From the NCBI GenBank assembly GCA_907163375.1, contig CAJQUW010012972.1:186001-250000 (forward strand): a DNA stretch of 64,000 bases, given 5' to 3'. The notes beneath the pieces were generated by a model. That model saw only the letters and a list, made by a program, of their open reading frames with translations. It did not search any database and had not been told where the DNA came from. The position numbers were made by a program, and so were the translations under genes. Position 1 is the stretch's first letter. Each line of letters opens with the position of its first letter. The stretch is from Prostheceraeus crozeri (Eukaryota > Platyhelminthes > Polycladida > Euryleptidae). Of this stretch, positions 20,411 through 30,754 are shown piece by piece.

Positions 20411-20932
20411 TTAGAATTTTGCTAGACCAGCTCCGCTACAGCTTTGCTGGTTAGACCGAAGGTTGCTGCTCACGCCATTACCTCTTATTTCTTCAATTGT
20501 TTTTTCATTATGTTTACTATCACCATCCACAGCTATGTTAGCAATTTTGTTCTTTGTTTCATCTGAAAGTTTTTTTAATTTTTTTAGTTCTTCAGAATCA
20601 TTCCTAAGTTTACGAATAGCTTCTAGTTGTTTTAATTCGTTTTGAGACTTGACAGCATTTGATATTGCACTAGCTGTACTACCTATAGCAGCTGCTCCCT
20701 TTGCGGCAGATGTAATCAAATCTTTATTATTTTTTATCAAGTTAACGATACTTCCAATACCAGAAAAGATGCCATCCCCTTCTTTTTGAACGGCACCTGC
20801 GGTGCCTAGGAACTTTTCTGTTCCGATTGTTTCTCTATTATCATAATGATAAACAGGATTCATACGTGGTTCATGAGCAATTCTTTGATTTGAAGCAAAA
20901 TGTTTAAGATTATGTTTATAAATTATAGGCAT
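20411..20932 (-). CDS. Putative minor virion protein, 173 aa
   Basis: The middle has 'GDGIFSGIGSIVNLIKNNKD' and an Ala/Gly-rich amphipathic helix, followed by a charged coiled-coil segment and a C-terminal 'GAGLAKF'. This layout is like small adenovirus-type cement or membrane-lytic proteins that lie beside the capsid gene. The last 25 codons contain GC-rich complementary blocks (CCAGC and GCTGG). Function is inferred from position and composition only. Confidence 0.55.
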   Translation of the reverse strand: MPIIYKHNLKHFASNQRIAHEPRMNPVYHYDNRETIGTEKFLGTAGAVQKEGDGIFSGIGSIVNLIKNNKDLITSAAKGAAAIGSTASAISNAVKSQNELKQLEAIRKLRNDSEELKKLKKLSDETKNKIANIAVDGDSKHNEKTIEEIRGNGVSSNLRSNQQSCSGAGLAKF

Positions 20933-20976
20933 TTTTTAGGATTAAATTTGTCTTTTGGGAAAAAATATTTACGATT

Positions 20977-21065
20977 GGTTAGTAACCTGAGGACCTTTGG
21001 TCCGATCGGCTAAAGCCTCGAGGAGCTTCGCTCCGATTGGTTAGTAACCTGAGGACCTTTGGTCC
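20977..21065. repeat. Cluster of GC-rich hairpins between virion genes
   Basis: Two copies of GGTTAGTAACC plus GGACC-TTT-GGTCC (20977-21003 and 21039-21065) flank one copy of the three-way-junction figure (21005-21037). The set lies 3 bases beyond the fibre gene stop. It looks like a mobile or recombining hairpin family that also serves as 3' signal. Confidence 0.6.
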
Positions 21066-21067
21066 GT

Positions 21068-21955
21068 TTAAGATTTACGTTTGTGAATGGACAACAACTT
21101 CGAGATAACTTTATTAATTGCCTGTTGCACTTTATCTATTGCGTCAAGCAGCGTGTGATGTACTTTAATTTCTCTTCTATTAACTTGCATTTTCTGCTGA
21201 TTAATCTTCAACGCCGTTTTAAGAGCATTTAACTTAATTTTAAGAACATCTAATTGTCTTTTAACAGCATCTAACTGTTCTTTATTTTCTTTAGAGTTTT
21301 CTTGTAAATTTTTCTTTAATTCATTTTCTAAATTGATTTTAAGAGTTTTCATTTTATCAACTTTTTGATTAAGTGAGTTTACTTCATTTATTATTCTATT
21401 CATCTTTTTCATTTGTTGAGTAATTTTAGAACTCAATTCATCAACACTTTTTTGGAATGTAGTTTGTAACTGCTTTAAATTTTTTTTAATTCTTTCAGGT
21501 AGATTTTCTATTTCATCTTCTAATTGTTCTTTTAACATTTTTATCTGATGTTTATTTTTAATTACAGCAGATTTTAAATTTAAAGAAAGTAATATTAAAA
21601 TTTTTGATTGTTCAGAAATCTTTTTAAAAAGTTTTGCTATATCTGCTTCTAGCTCTCTATCCTTTTTATCAAGTTTTAATAATTTTTCGTTTAATGATTT
21701 GTCATTAAGTTTAAGCAACTTCAATTCATTCATCAGTGGAACCAAAACATCGTTTATATATTTTTCTTTTAAATCATTGATTTGTGTATCAACATATTGT
21801 TTATTTGTTAACTCTGTATTTTGTTGCGGAAGAATAGAAAGATGCAATGGACCAGATAAAACGTCTCCAGTTTTCATGATATAATTTTCTATCTCTATTT
21901 CTAATTCACGATTATTCGGGATATATGTACCTCCACCAACATTTGGTAGCATCAT
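21068..21955 (-). CDS. Fibre-like coiled-coil protein
   Basis: The 295-aa protein starts with a short head ('MMLPNVGGGTYIP'), then 'MKTGDVLSGPLHLSILPQ' and 'ELTNKQYVDTQIND', a signature seen in phage tail-fibre proteins (a 'G-x-L' strand followed by 'KxYVD'). From residue 65 to the end it is a long heptad coiled coil rich in Lys, Leu, Glu. It lies in the capsid gene block. I infer a trimeric vertex fibre; no knob domain is visible, so it may be a fibre shaft or a scaffold. Confidence 0.55.
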   Translation of the reverse strand: MMLPNVGGGTYIPNNRELEIEIENYIMKTGDVLSGPLHLSILPQQNTELTNKQYVDTQINDLKEKYINDVLVPLMNELKLLKLNDKSLNEKLLKLDKKDRELEADIAKLFKKISEQSKILILLSLNLKSAVIKNKHQIKMLKEQLEDEIENLPERIKKNLKQLQTTFQKSVDELSSKITQQMKKMNRIINEVNSLNQKVDKMKTLKINLENELKKNLQENSKENKEQLDAVKRQLDVLKIKLNALKTALKINQQKMQVNRREIKVHHTLLDAIDKVQQAINKVISKLLSIHKRKS

Positions 21956-22001
21956 TTTTAAAACAATAAAAAATAAAATTTTTTCTAATAAAAATAAAAA
22001 A

Positions 22002-23375
22002 ATGGAAACCCCAAATTTAAAAAAATTATATTCGTCCGCATCATCCTGTTTTTCTTATTCGACGAGATCAACGGGATTTGAAAATAAATGTTTTGTTAAT
22101 AATAATAATAATAATACTATTACAAATCCATGTATAGATGTTAATCTTTTGTTTGAATTACAAGCCGAAATATTTAGAGAACAGACTAAAGGTTTACCTT
22201 CTATAGAAACTAATTATTGTTTATTTCCAGGTGATCCATTTATTAAATTTATGGAGATTGTAAGTAAATATAATGATGTAGCTTATGTTGAATTAAATAA
22301 AGAAAATATGGTTATAATAGGTCATAATAATGTATATGGGTTTATCAGAGCAGTTTTGCCGATTGGTAATACTGATTGGATAGAAACTAAAATTATTAAT
22401 TATATCAATATTAAAGAATTAGTTAAAAAATTAAAATCTTTTTCGAAAGAAAAAATTAGATTATTTGTTGACGATCAAAATCAATATAACATTCACATAG
22501 AGAGTAAAAAACATAATGAAGAATTATTATGTCAAGTTTATTATAGAGACACAATTTATAAACAAGAAACATTAGAAATGCCGCAAAGATATGATGATGA
22601 TGCGTATATAGGATTATATTCAAACTTAAATATTAATTTATTAAAATCTTATATAAATGGTTTAGCTCAACAAGAGAAAATTTATATGTGGACTACACCT
22701 TATACTATTAACAATGACCATAATCATAATAAACGAACTGAAGGTTCTAGGGCTTTGCCCGATCTTAAAGAATCTTATGATAATAATGATAATAATATAG
22801 ATGATAATAATATAGATGATAATAATATAGATGATAATAATATAGATGATGATAATATAGATCATGATTCAGAAACATCTGAAAATGGTGTAAATGGTAA
22901 AAAAGATTATAAAAATATTAGTAATTATAAAAATTTATCTAAATTTCATTTTCTTACAATTGAAAATAATAATGATGGTATAGTTGAAGATACTGTTAGA
23001 CAACTATGCGTCGGGTCTACAAAATTTAAATTAGGATTTACATCTAATCAATTTAAAATTTTATCATCTTTAATAAAAACTAAAAGTGATTCAGATTATA
23101 GTGGTGTTATTAAATTTTCCAAAAGAGAACAAAGACCAATATTTTTCTCTATTATATTATTATCAGATAAGAAATGTAATTTAGAATTAGATATTCCAAT
23201 AAGAGAATGGTATCCTATCAGGGAATGGCATTCTTTACCAAAAAGTGTAATTTATGATGTTGAAGAAACAATTTATGATGATGATGAAGAATCAATTGAT
23301 GATGATGAAGAATCAATAGTTAGTGAAAATAAATTTAAATTATCTTTTGATAAAACATTATATGATGAAACTTAA
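22002..23375 (+). CDS. Hypothetical acidic protein, possible sliding-clamp-like fold
   Basis: The 457-aa protein has two beta-rich parts (about 70-225 and 305-410) separated by a low-complexity linker with NNIDD repeats encoded by an ATGATAATAATATAG-type tandem repeat (about 22785-22860). The first part, with 'FMEIVSKYNDVAYVEL' and 'INIKELVKKLKSFSKEKI', recalls the strand-helix pattern of PCNA. The tail is Asp/Glu-rich. It is transcribed opposite to its neighbours, next to the polymerase, which suits a clamp; the similarity is weak and needs a profile search. Confidence 0.4.
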   Translation: METPNLKKLYSSASSCFSYSTRSTGFENKCFVNNNNNNTITNPCIDVNLLFELQAEIFREQTKGLPSIETNYCLFPGDPFIKFMEIVSKYNDVAYVELNKENMVIIGHNNVYGFIRAVLPIGNTDWIETKIINYINIKELVKKLKSFSKEKIRLFVDDQNQYNIHIESKKHNEELLCQVYYRDTIYKQETLEMPQRYDDDAYIGLYSNLNINLLKSYINGLAQQEKIYMWTTPYTINNDHNHNKRTEGSRALPDLKESYDNNDNNIDDNNIDDNNIDDNNIDDDNIDHDSETSENGVNGKKDYKNISNYKNLSKFHFLTIENNNDGIVEDTVRQLCVGSTKFKLGFTSNQFKILSSLIKTKSDSDYSGVIKFSKREQRPIFFSIILLSDKKCNLELDIPIREWYPIREWHSLPKSVIYDVEETIYDDDEESIDDDEESIVSENKFKLSFDKTLYDET

Positions 23376-23394
23376 TATTATAGAACATTATATG

Positions 23395-23645
23395 CTAAAA
23401 CTTAATAGAAAATACCAAAATATTCGATAAATATATTTTCATATGTAATAAAATTTTTAGATGTAATAAGTTTTTAGATGTAATAAGTTTATAGATGTAA
23501 TAAATTTTTTAGATGTAATAAGTTTATAGATGTAATAAGTTTATAGATGTAATAAGTTTATAGATGTAATAAGTTTTTAGATAGAATAAGTTTTTAGATG
23601 TTATAAATTTTTTAGATGTTATAAAATTTTTAGATGTAATAAAAA
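23395..23645. repeat. AT-rich tandem array between convergent genes
   Basis: Units of about 19 bp built on AGATGTAATAAGTTT and variants repeat about ten times between the clamp-like gene and the polymerase gene. There are no spacers, so this is not a CRISPR array. Confidence 0.8.
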
Positions 23646-25321
23646 AATTATTATTCCCACGTGTCATCATCATCACTTAAATTACTCTCACAGATGATTG
23701 TTTGAAATATTTCAGCTTGAATATCTTCTCCGTTATAAGGTAACATAATTTCATTTTCATCTGGTGCTTGACGTTTAAGAATATTTATTTGACCAGAAAA
23801 TTTTTTTTCTTCAGTATTATTATTTTTATCAGGAATACTAATTCCAGTTTCTAAAGATCTTTTCCATGGTTTATTAACTGTAGTCGATAATGTTTTCCCC
23901 GAATATAATTTTAGAAAATCTTCTACTTTTACTTTATCTTGTGAATATCCTTTGAATGTTTTCTTTTCACTAAGTCTCCCTTGTTCATCTACAGTAATAC
24001 AGTATTTTACTTTAGGTGCAATAAACATTGCAAAAATAATTCCACCATTTCCATAATCATTTTTCCCTTGACACAATTCTCCTCCAACATATCCAGCAGC
24101 GTCTAATTTATTAAAGAGCTCATTGGAAATATATATTGAATCAGTATCTGTATAATGAATGTATTTTTCTTTGAAACCATTAATTTCTAAAATAAAGTTA
24201 TTCATGATTCTTCTAGAGTGAGAAAGAATGAAAGAACCTAAGTGTGATGGCATGAATGACGTCTTCCCATCTTTTACAATATTAGTTTTGAGAAATTCAT
24301 CATCTTCCATTTCTACTTTCGCTAAATATTGTTCATCATTTAATTTTTCATAATCTTTTACTTCTTGAGTGAAATTTTTTCTCAATGTATTCTCATTCCA
24401 TAAATGATATTTAGTGGTTATATCTTTTTGCACAGTTTTGCCATATAGCGAATTCATCAATAATTTAATTAACTCATCACCTACAGTATTTCCTTCTGTT
24501 TTATATCTTTTTCTCAAATTAAAAAGTTTTTCAATATAATTTCGAAATGGTGAAACTTGATAATTTTTTTCATAAATTATACCATCAGTAATATGTAAGA
24601 TTTTCCACCCACATCTAACAATTTCTTGTATGTCAACAGAAGTTAATACATCATAACATATACCATTTCTAAACCTGATTACTTTTACATGAGAATTATT
24701 ATTTTGATTTTTAACTTTATCTTTAATAGGAACTGGTTGGAAAAACATATCATTCGGATATTGAAACACAACAGAGAATATTCCAGTTTTAGGTCTAAAT
24801 GTTTGATTATTAAATTTATATACTATTTCCCGCTCTTCTTCTTGACGAAATTTTCTAGCTGATTCAGCTTTAGGGTATTCTGAATTTTCATCATACATAG
24901 CTGATGGATATAAAGATGTTGCATCAAAAGCCATTAGAAATTCATTTTTTTGTTCAAGTAGTTGATTTGAAATTTTCTTACAAATTTCAGTTTTATCTCC
25001 TAAATCTCGATACTGTTTCATTAAATCTATTAAATTATTTCCAGGGGACAAAGCCCCACCAGCGTAGCGACCAGGTAAATACTGTTTTAATATTGGTAAC
25101 AAGATGCTACAAAATGGCGATATGTATTTTCTTATATTTGCTGAAACTCTTCCACCTTTAACAGATTTTCTAATATAATTTCTAGCCCATAAATCTATAT
25201 GAGAATGAATATTTATATTGTCATTTTGTACGCTTTTCATCCAACCGTTAAATGTTAAAGCAGAGGATGTCAAATTAGTAGTTATATCTTCACCAACTAA
25301 ATCTTGCATAACATTATTATA

Positions 25322-26732
25322 CGAGGGGTGTTCAAATATGAACGGGAATTTTTGAAAACAATTTAATTAAGCATGAAAAGATGACATTCTATTTGCATCA
25401 AATTTCACAAGACAGCAGTTCACTTCTCAATGTAATCACCAGCAATGTCTACACATTTTCTCCATCGATCTGGGAGTGACTTGATGCCATTCTCGAAGAA
25501 GGACTTCGGTTGTTGGTTCATCCAGTTTTGCACAACACTTTGGACTTCGGCATCACTTTGGAATTTCTTGCCTCCGAGAAATTCTTTCAACGGACCAAAA
25601 AGATGATAATCAGACGGAGCTAAGTCTGGACTGTATGGAGGATGGGGCAACACGGTCCATTTCAATTGTTCCAGTGTCTCGCGGGTAAGGGCAGCTGTGT
25701 GAGGCCGGGCATTGTCTTGAAGGAAGATGACGGATGACTGCGACTTTCTTCTCTTTCCTCTGATGGCAGGTTTCACATCTTCTGTTAAGAGACTCGAGTA
25801 GTACTGCGCGTTGATAGTCTTGCGACCATGAAGAAAGTCAATGTGCAGAACACCTTTGAAATCCCAGAATATTGTAGCCATTACCTTTCCTGCAGAAGCA
25901 GTGGTTTTCGCCTTTCGAGGAGGAGGTGAGTCGGGATGTCTCCACTGCATGGACGCCCTCTTCGACTCGGGAGTTGAATGATGAACCCAGGTTTCATCAC
26001 AGGTTACGATTGCTTCGAGAAACTGCGATCCTTCATCTTCATAGCGCCGGAGAAGCTGTTGGCAGACATCAACACGCTTTTCTTTTTGCTCATCCGTAAG
26101 AAGTCGGGGCACCCAGCGTGCAGACACTTTACTGAATCCAAGTTCTTGGTGAATGATGTGTTCAGCACTTCCAATACTGATACCAACTTCTTCGGAGATT
26201 TCACGGACTGCGATGCGACGATTGTTCAAGATCAATTGCTCCACCTGCTCTGTGGTTTCTGGTGTTACTGATGTCCTTGGTCGTCGTGGATGTGGCTGAT
26301 TCTCAACTCGATCACGACCTTCCCGGAATTCTTTGGCCCAACTGTAGACTCTTGTCTTCGACAGACAATCTTCTCCAAACTGTGTCTGGAGTCTGGTGAA
26401 TATCTCCGATGGCGATACACATTCAGCTGTTAAGAACTTAATGATGATGCGCTGACAAATGCTGGCAGGAACTTCTTGTTCAGACATGACTGCAATGAGA
26501 GAGTGACTGACTGACAAGTGATTATTATCGTCACAAACAAAAGTGAGCAATGCTTCATCGCTCTCTTTCATTGCATTCGCAGCTGTGACGACGTGATAGT
26601 TGCTGAACAGCGTTCAGAAATCAATCACGGATGTTGAAACATCGCTTAGTGAATTTCTAATGTCAAAATTGTGCTTTCTAATTCAGGTAATGAGATAATA
26701 ACAAATTCCCGTTTATATTTGAACACCCCTCG
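25322..26732 (-). mobile_element. Complete mariner-type transposon, 1,411 bp
   Basis: Terminal inverted repeats of about 30 bp begin CGAGGGGTGTTCAAATATGA and are flanked by the TA duplication (25320-25321 and 26733-26734). It contains one intact transposase gene. It is the youngest insertion in the nest. Confidence 0.95.
25420..26571 (-). CDS. Mariner transposase
   Basis: The frame is 383 codons; an internal ATG (26484, 'MSEQEVPAS') gives about 354 aa, closer to the usual mariner length. The N-terminal half has two helix-turn-helix segments and a linker ('RPRTSVTPE'). The catalytic triad is D,D34D: 'TCDETWVHH', 'LQDNARPHTA' and 'YSPDLAPSDYHLF'. No stop or frameshift is seen, so the enzyme may be active. 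It would cut and paste at TA. Confidence 0.95.
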   Translation of the reverse strand: MKESDEALLTFVCDDNNHLSVSHSLIAVMSEQEVPASICQRIIIKFLTAECVSPSEIFTRLQTQFGEDCLSKTRVYSWAKEFREGRDRVENQPHPRRPRTSVTPETTEQVEQLILNNRRIAVREISEEVGISIGSAEHIIHQELGFSKVSARWVPRLLTDEQKEKRVDVCQQLLRRYEDEGSQFLEAIVTCDETWVHHSTPESKRASMQWRHPDSPPPRKAKTTASAGKVMATIFWDFKGVLHIDFLHGRKTINAQYYSSLLTEDVKPAIRGKRRKSQSSVIFLQDNARPHTAALTRETLEQLKWTVLPHPPYSPDLAPSDYHLFGPLKEFLGGKKFQSDAEVQSVVQNWMNQQPKSFFENGIKSLPDRWRKCVDIAGDYIEK

Positions 26733-28595
26733 TATTTGTAGATACAAAAAGCTAAAGAAAGAATATCGTTAACTAAATATGCTCTCCATTCATTTTCTTT
26801 TTCTTTATAATTTTCATGTGTTATGTCTCCAATTTCATAATTTAATTTACACACATTCGTAGGAATTTTAAAATTCTCACACCATTTAGAAAGACTTGTT
26901 TTTACATGTTGATAACTACATTTCATTATAATAGTTTGAAGTGCTAATTTACCTGAAGGTGAATCTTTTTTCATATTGTTTTTAAATCTAAAAGATTTTT
27001 GAATGTATCTACTAACACATTCAGTTGTATAAGGATTTTGTAATGAAGCAGTCAATATTCCTCTTGAAGTTTTAAGAGGCGGTTTAGATAATTTAAAATT
27101 AGCTTTTATCGGAAAATAGGAATCAAAACCTGATGAATTGTGAGCTATTAAAGTTACTCTAGAATAATTAAATTTTCCAAGAGTTTTAAAAAATTGATGG
27201 ATCGGACATACGTCCTCTGGGTTTCCCCCGATCGAACATTCATCATCCTCAGTTCTCGTAAATATTTTCACACAATTTTGAAGTTTATTAAATTCTAATT
27301 CAGTTAAATTATTATACTCATTAATCTGTTTTTTAAGTTTTTTAATTTCATCTTCATCTTTTGATCGTTTAATTTTAATCATATCACTTAGCAAACGTGT
27401 TTCTAATTCTTTCAATCTTTGTTTCGGTAAACAACATATAAATTTATTAAAATTAATAGCTCCTACAGCGTAAGGAATAGGATGAGCTGTTGAACAGTTA
27501 GGATCGGGAAAAGTTTCGAGATCCCAAATATATGTTGAACCATAGTCAATTTTTTTCTTTGTTATGATTTTATATGGACGCGTTGTTAGATTTTCATCAG
27601 TAACTGTTTTATATATGGGTTTGAAATTATTTTCAATTTCTCTAATAGCTTTTAATTTATGAGATTTATTAATTAAACAATAGTGACCAATTGTTGAACC
27701 TGCGTGAAAATAATTGTAATAAACATAATTATGAAACGTTTCAATTCCTCTAGGATTTAAATGACGATTGGCAGGACTATAATATTGAACACATTCTCCA
27801 AAATATTTATTGAATTGAGAAAATTTACAGTTTGACATTACTCCTGTTCTGGATGTGGCTTTCTCTTTATATAAAAAATTATTAAACATTTCTTTCATCA
27901 TTTCTCCTTGTTCTTCATTAAAACCTCGTAAAACATTATAACATTTAATAAAACAAAAATCTTCAGAAGGAATATAACAATATTCACCGAAATATTCTTT
28001 GATTCTATATTTCATATTAATCCCTGCCCCTCTATGCGATCTTTGTACTAACTTCATTCCAAAATCTTCATATTTAATATTACCTGTAAAAATCCATTCG
28101 TTAGCATCGGATTTCTCATCCAGATTCGAAAACCATGTTTCAAATGATTTTTTATTATAGAAGGTTACGTAAAAATTTTGAATTATATTTTCCTGATCTT
28201 TAACAACTTTTCCAAGTAAATTAATAATTTTACCATTTGCTAAAAGTTTCCGCATATCATTTACTACATTAATAAAAGATACATTTTCATATTTAATTTC
28301 ATTTGGATTAAATAAATTACATAAATCATCACCAAGTTCATCCTTAATTCTATCATCAAAAAAGATATCAGTAATAGGGATTTCTAATATTTCTTTTGTT
28401 CCACTTTTCTGTTTTTTAGTATTACGTCTAATACTACGCCTAGTACGTTTCTGTTTTTTAATACGTTTACTACGTTTACTATGTTTAATTTGCGCATCAA
28501 ACTCAGCAATTTGTTTCTTGATTAATTCATCAATCCTAGACGTTTGTCCGAGAGACATTTCACGATTCATATTTTTTAAAAGAAAAAATGAATTT

Positions 28596-28925
28596 TTACA
28601 TAGAACCTCGGTTCCGTTTTTGCATATACACAGGAATATGTAATTGATGTAATGTTTCTAATTCATGTGCTGTTAAATGTTCTTTCTTAACCAACCACCA
28701 TAAATTATTATACGCCAAAAATACTCGGAAACTTCTTAAACAAAGTGGAAAGTCTTTTGTTTTAACACACGGTTTAATACCATGTTTTGTTTTATAATCT
28801 GTAACGAGCGCTACGTATTTATGATGATAATAAAATCTAACTTCTTTCTTCGAATTTACAGGATTTGTAGGATGACGATAATCTTTTAAAACTGGTACAT
28901 GCTCTATCTTATAATCATTCAACAT
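28596..28925 (-). CDS. Hypothetical protein, 109 aa
   Basis: A short Tyr/His/Lys-rich protein between polymerase and ATPase, preceded by AAAATATG. The segments 'VRFYYHHKYVALVTDYK' and 'SFRVFLAYNNLWWLVKKEHL' are aromatic and may form a compact beta-helix fold. No family is recognised. GAACC-TC-GGTTC, resembling the hairpin at the protease stop, overlaps its last codons. Confidence 0.5.
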   Translation of the reverse strand: MLNDYKIEHVPVLKDYRHPTNPVNSKKEVRFYYHHKYVALVTDYKTKHGIKPCVKTKDFPLCLRSFRVFLAYNNLWWLVKKEHLTAHELETLHQLHIPVYMQKRNRGSM

Positions 28926-29004
28926 ATTTTATTTTTTTAATTAACAAAAAATTTATAAGAAAAAATTGTTCGATCACTCCTCGAAAATATTTTCTATAAC
29001 TCTT

Positions 29005-29772
29005 TCACTCCTCGAAAATATTTTCTATAACTCTTTCATGAATTTTTTTATCAATATTAATTGTGATAAATCCATAATCTTTTGACCAAGCATTGTTACA
29101 CGATTGTTTAAATTCATCTTTATTTCTTACACATAAATCTCTTAACAAATCACTTAAGTTTCTTGCATTTATTTCAAATAGTATAAATATATTTGCATTC
29201 TTTCTAATAACACTTCCGTCTAATGAATACATACTTTGTGTTAAATAAAATACACTACAGTTATTATGTCTACCTCTTGTGAAATAATTTCTCTGAACTG
29301 ACTGATTTCTATCATTAACACAATCATCAAAAATTACACAATGTTTCATTGTTTTATCTAGTTTACTAGGATCTTGCATATTACCACTATCATCTATTAA
29401 TTGTATTTTTATATGCTTATTTTTATTAGATTCTACTAACTGATTATTTTTTGTTGCTTCTTCACACCACGAACTTATTTCTTCTTCATCTTCAGATTTT
29501 TCATATTCTTTGAATAATGAAGCAATTGCAGTTTTTTTAAGATTATTTTCAAATCCATATTTTGAAAATTGATAGACGGGTTGTTCTGCTGTTGTTGTAT
29601 AAATTATAAGATTGTTATAATCCAAAAAATTTGGAGTCGTTAAAATTTTAAATAATAGATATGTTTTTCCACATCCTGATCTTCCACAAATAACTGACAA
29701 AACTTTATTAGATAAATTTGGATGATGATTAAATTTAAGTTTTTTTTTATTTAATGGAGGTAGTTCACTCAT
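29005..29772 (-). CDS. ATP: A32-like packaging ATPase of C
   Basis: The 255-aa protein has Walker A 'CGRSGCGKT' near residue 30, Walker B 'CVIFDDCV' near 147 and 'YLTQSMY' near 178, the motif order of FtsK/HerA-type viral genome-packaging ATPases. It is preceded by TTAAAAAATG. The last about 27 bp including the stop are duplicated directly downstream (28978-29034). Intact. Confidence 0.88.
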   Translation of the reverse strand: MSELPPLNKKKLKFNHHPNLSNKVLSVICGRSGCGKTYLLFKILTTPNFLDYNNLIIYTTTAEQPVYQFSKYGFENNLKKTAIASLFKEYEKSEDEEEISSWCEEATKNNQLVESNKNKHIKIQLIDDSGNMQDPSKLDKTMKHCVIFDDCVNDRNQSVQRNYFTRGRHNNCSVFYLTQSMYSLDGSVIRKNANIFILFEINARNLSDLLRDLCVRNKDEFKQSCNNAWSKDYGFITINIDKKIHERVIENIFEE

Positions 29773-29853
29773 TTTTTAATAAAAAATTTTTTTTTATTTT
29801 TTTTATTTTTTGTTTCTAAAGAAGAAGAAAATTAAACTTCTCTAGCTTCGCGT

Positions 29854-29870
29854 GGGAGTTTATACCTCCC
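29854..29870 (-). terminator. Hairpin over the minor-capsid stop codon
   Basis: GGGAG and CTCCC form a 5-bp stem around a 7-base loop that contains the TAA stop (29862-29860). It is another GC-rich island in AT-rich DNA. Confidence 0.5.
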
Positions 29871-30648
29871 GAACCAAAAGATCTATCATAATCTCTTCAC
29901 CTCCAAAATTTATTTCTTGTCCTTTTTCATCAGTGATTCTAATGCCAATGTTGTTAATAGTTTTCCTTGTAATAGGAAAATATATTAATGTTTGTGGAAT
30001 TACATTTAATCTATAACCAATGGGTACAGTAAAAGCTGGAAAACTGAATATTAAATTTGATAATTTACCATTTATATATCCTCCTTCAATAATGTCACAA
30101 TGTACAACAATTGAATTTATTTCAGTTATTTTTGGAATCTTCTCACCTAAATGATAACCTTGACTATAGGTTTGTTTATTAAATCCTAATAGCTTTGACA
30201 ATGATTTATCATGATTAAAATCAACTTGATGATTTTCGTCTAAAGTAAGAGAAAATTTATTAACTGCCGGTTCAACTGCAAAATGTAATTGTTTCTTATC
30301 TTTAAATGGTATACCTAAATGTCTCTTAATTTCATTTGATATTGATTCAACTTCGTAAGAACCAGGAAGAAAAGTTAGTATTTTCCATGTTTTACCTTTA
30401 TCAGTAGAATATCTAAATTGATCATTCACATCTTTGATAACGTTTTGAATAGTGTTAAATGTAGAGAAACTAGTCAATGCAATTTGATAATTTTTATTTT
30501 GTTCCAAATGTAGAATGGGTTCTAAATTACAAGTGTGTGATGAAGTAGTTGTTATAATTTTTAACGTCGTACTAAATTTTGATGAACCCAAAATCTCTGT
30601 CAAATTTTCTAAATGATTATTAATTTTGTCTAAATCTGCTGAACACAT
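29860..30648 (-). CDS. mCP: Penton-like minor capsid protein of C
   Basis: The 262-aa protein ends with 'LIYFPITRKTINNIGIRITD' followed by 'GEEIMIDLLVREV', the typical C-terminal strands of Polinton single-jelly-roll (penton) proteins. The N-terminal part has 'NKNYQIALTSFSTFNTIQNV', related to the 'WEVGV' block of the A/B minor capsid proteins. It would occupy vertices of the capsid. Start preceded by TTTAAAAATG. Intact. Confidence 0.75.
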   Translation of the reverse strand: MCSADLDKINNHLENLTEILGSSKFSTTLKIITTTSSHTCNLEPILHLEQNKNYQIALTSFSTFNTIQNVIKDVNDQFRYSTDKGKTWKILTFLPGSYEVESISNEIKRHLGIPFKDKKQLHFAVEPAVNKFSLTLDENHQVDFNHDKSLSKLLGFNKQTYSQGYHLGEKIPKITEINSIVVHCDIIEGGYINGKLSNLIFSFPAFTVPIGYRLNVIPQTLIYFPITRKTINNIGIRITDEKGQEINFGGEEIMIDLLVREV

Positions 30649-30754
30649 TTTTAAACTAAAAAAATTAAATAAATATTATAGATAAAAATCGTTAGAAAAA
30701 AATATAGAATAAAAATCATAGATAAAAATCATATATTAAAATCATAGATAAAAA

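Larger units (their letters stand above)
23651..28570 (-). pseudogene. POLB: DNA polymerase B of C, split by a mariner
   Basis: The N-terminal part (28570 to about 26733) has a basic 'KRSKRIKKQKR' region, exonuclease motif I 'WDLETF', motif II 'AHNSSGFDSYF' and motif III 'YLVNDILSLAF'. The C-terminal part (25319-23651) has motif A 'FDATSLYPSAM', motif B 'LLMNSLYGKT' and motif C 'YTDTDSIYI'. The mariner enters just after exonuclease motif III. By coordinate arithmetic, leaving one TA, the two parts are in one frame totalling 1,168 codons, so the insertion is the only break seen. The family is protein-primed type B and replicates the element; this copy cannot make the full enzyme. Confidence 0.9.

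Noticed and set aside
22662-22865. Ile-rich hydrophobic minus-strand protein
   Set aside because: Antisense of the NNIDD-coding tandem repeat.
23395-23645. CRISPR-like array
   Set aside because: Short AT-rich units without spacers in a eukaryotic element; a simple tandem repeat.
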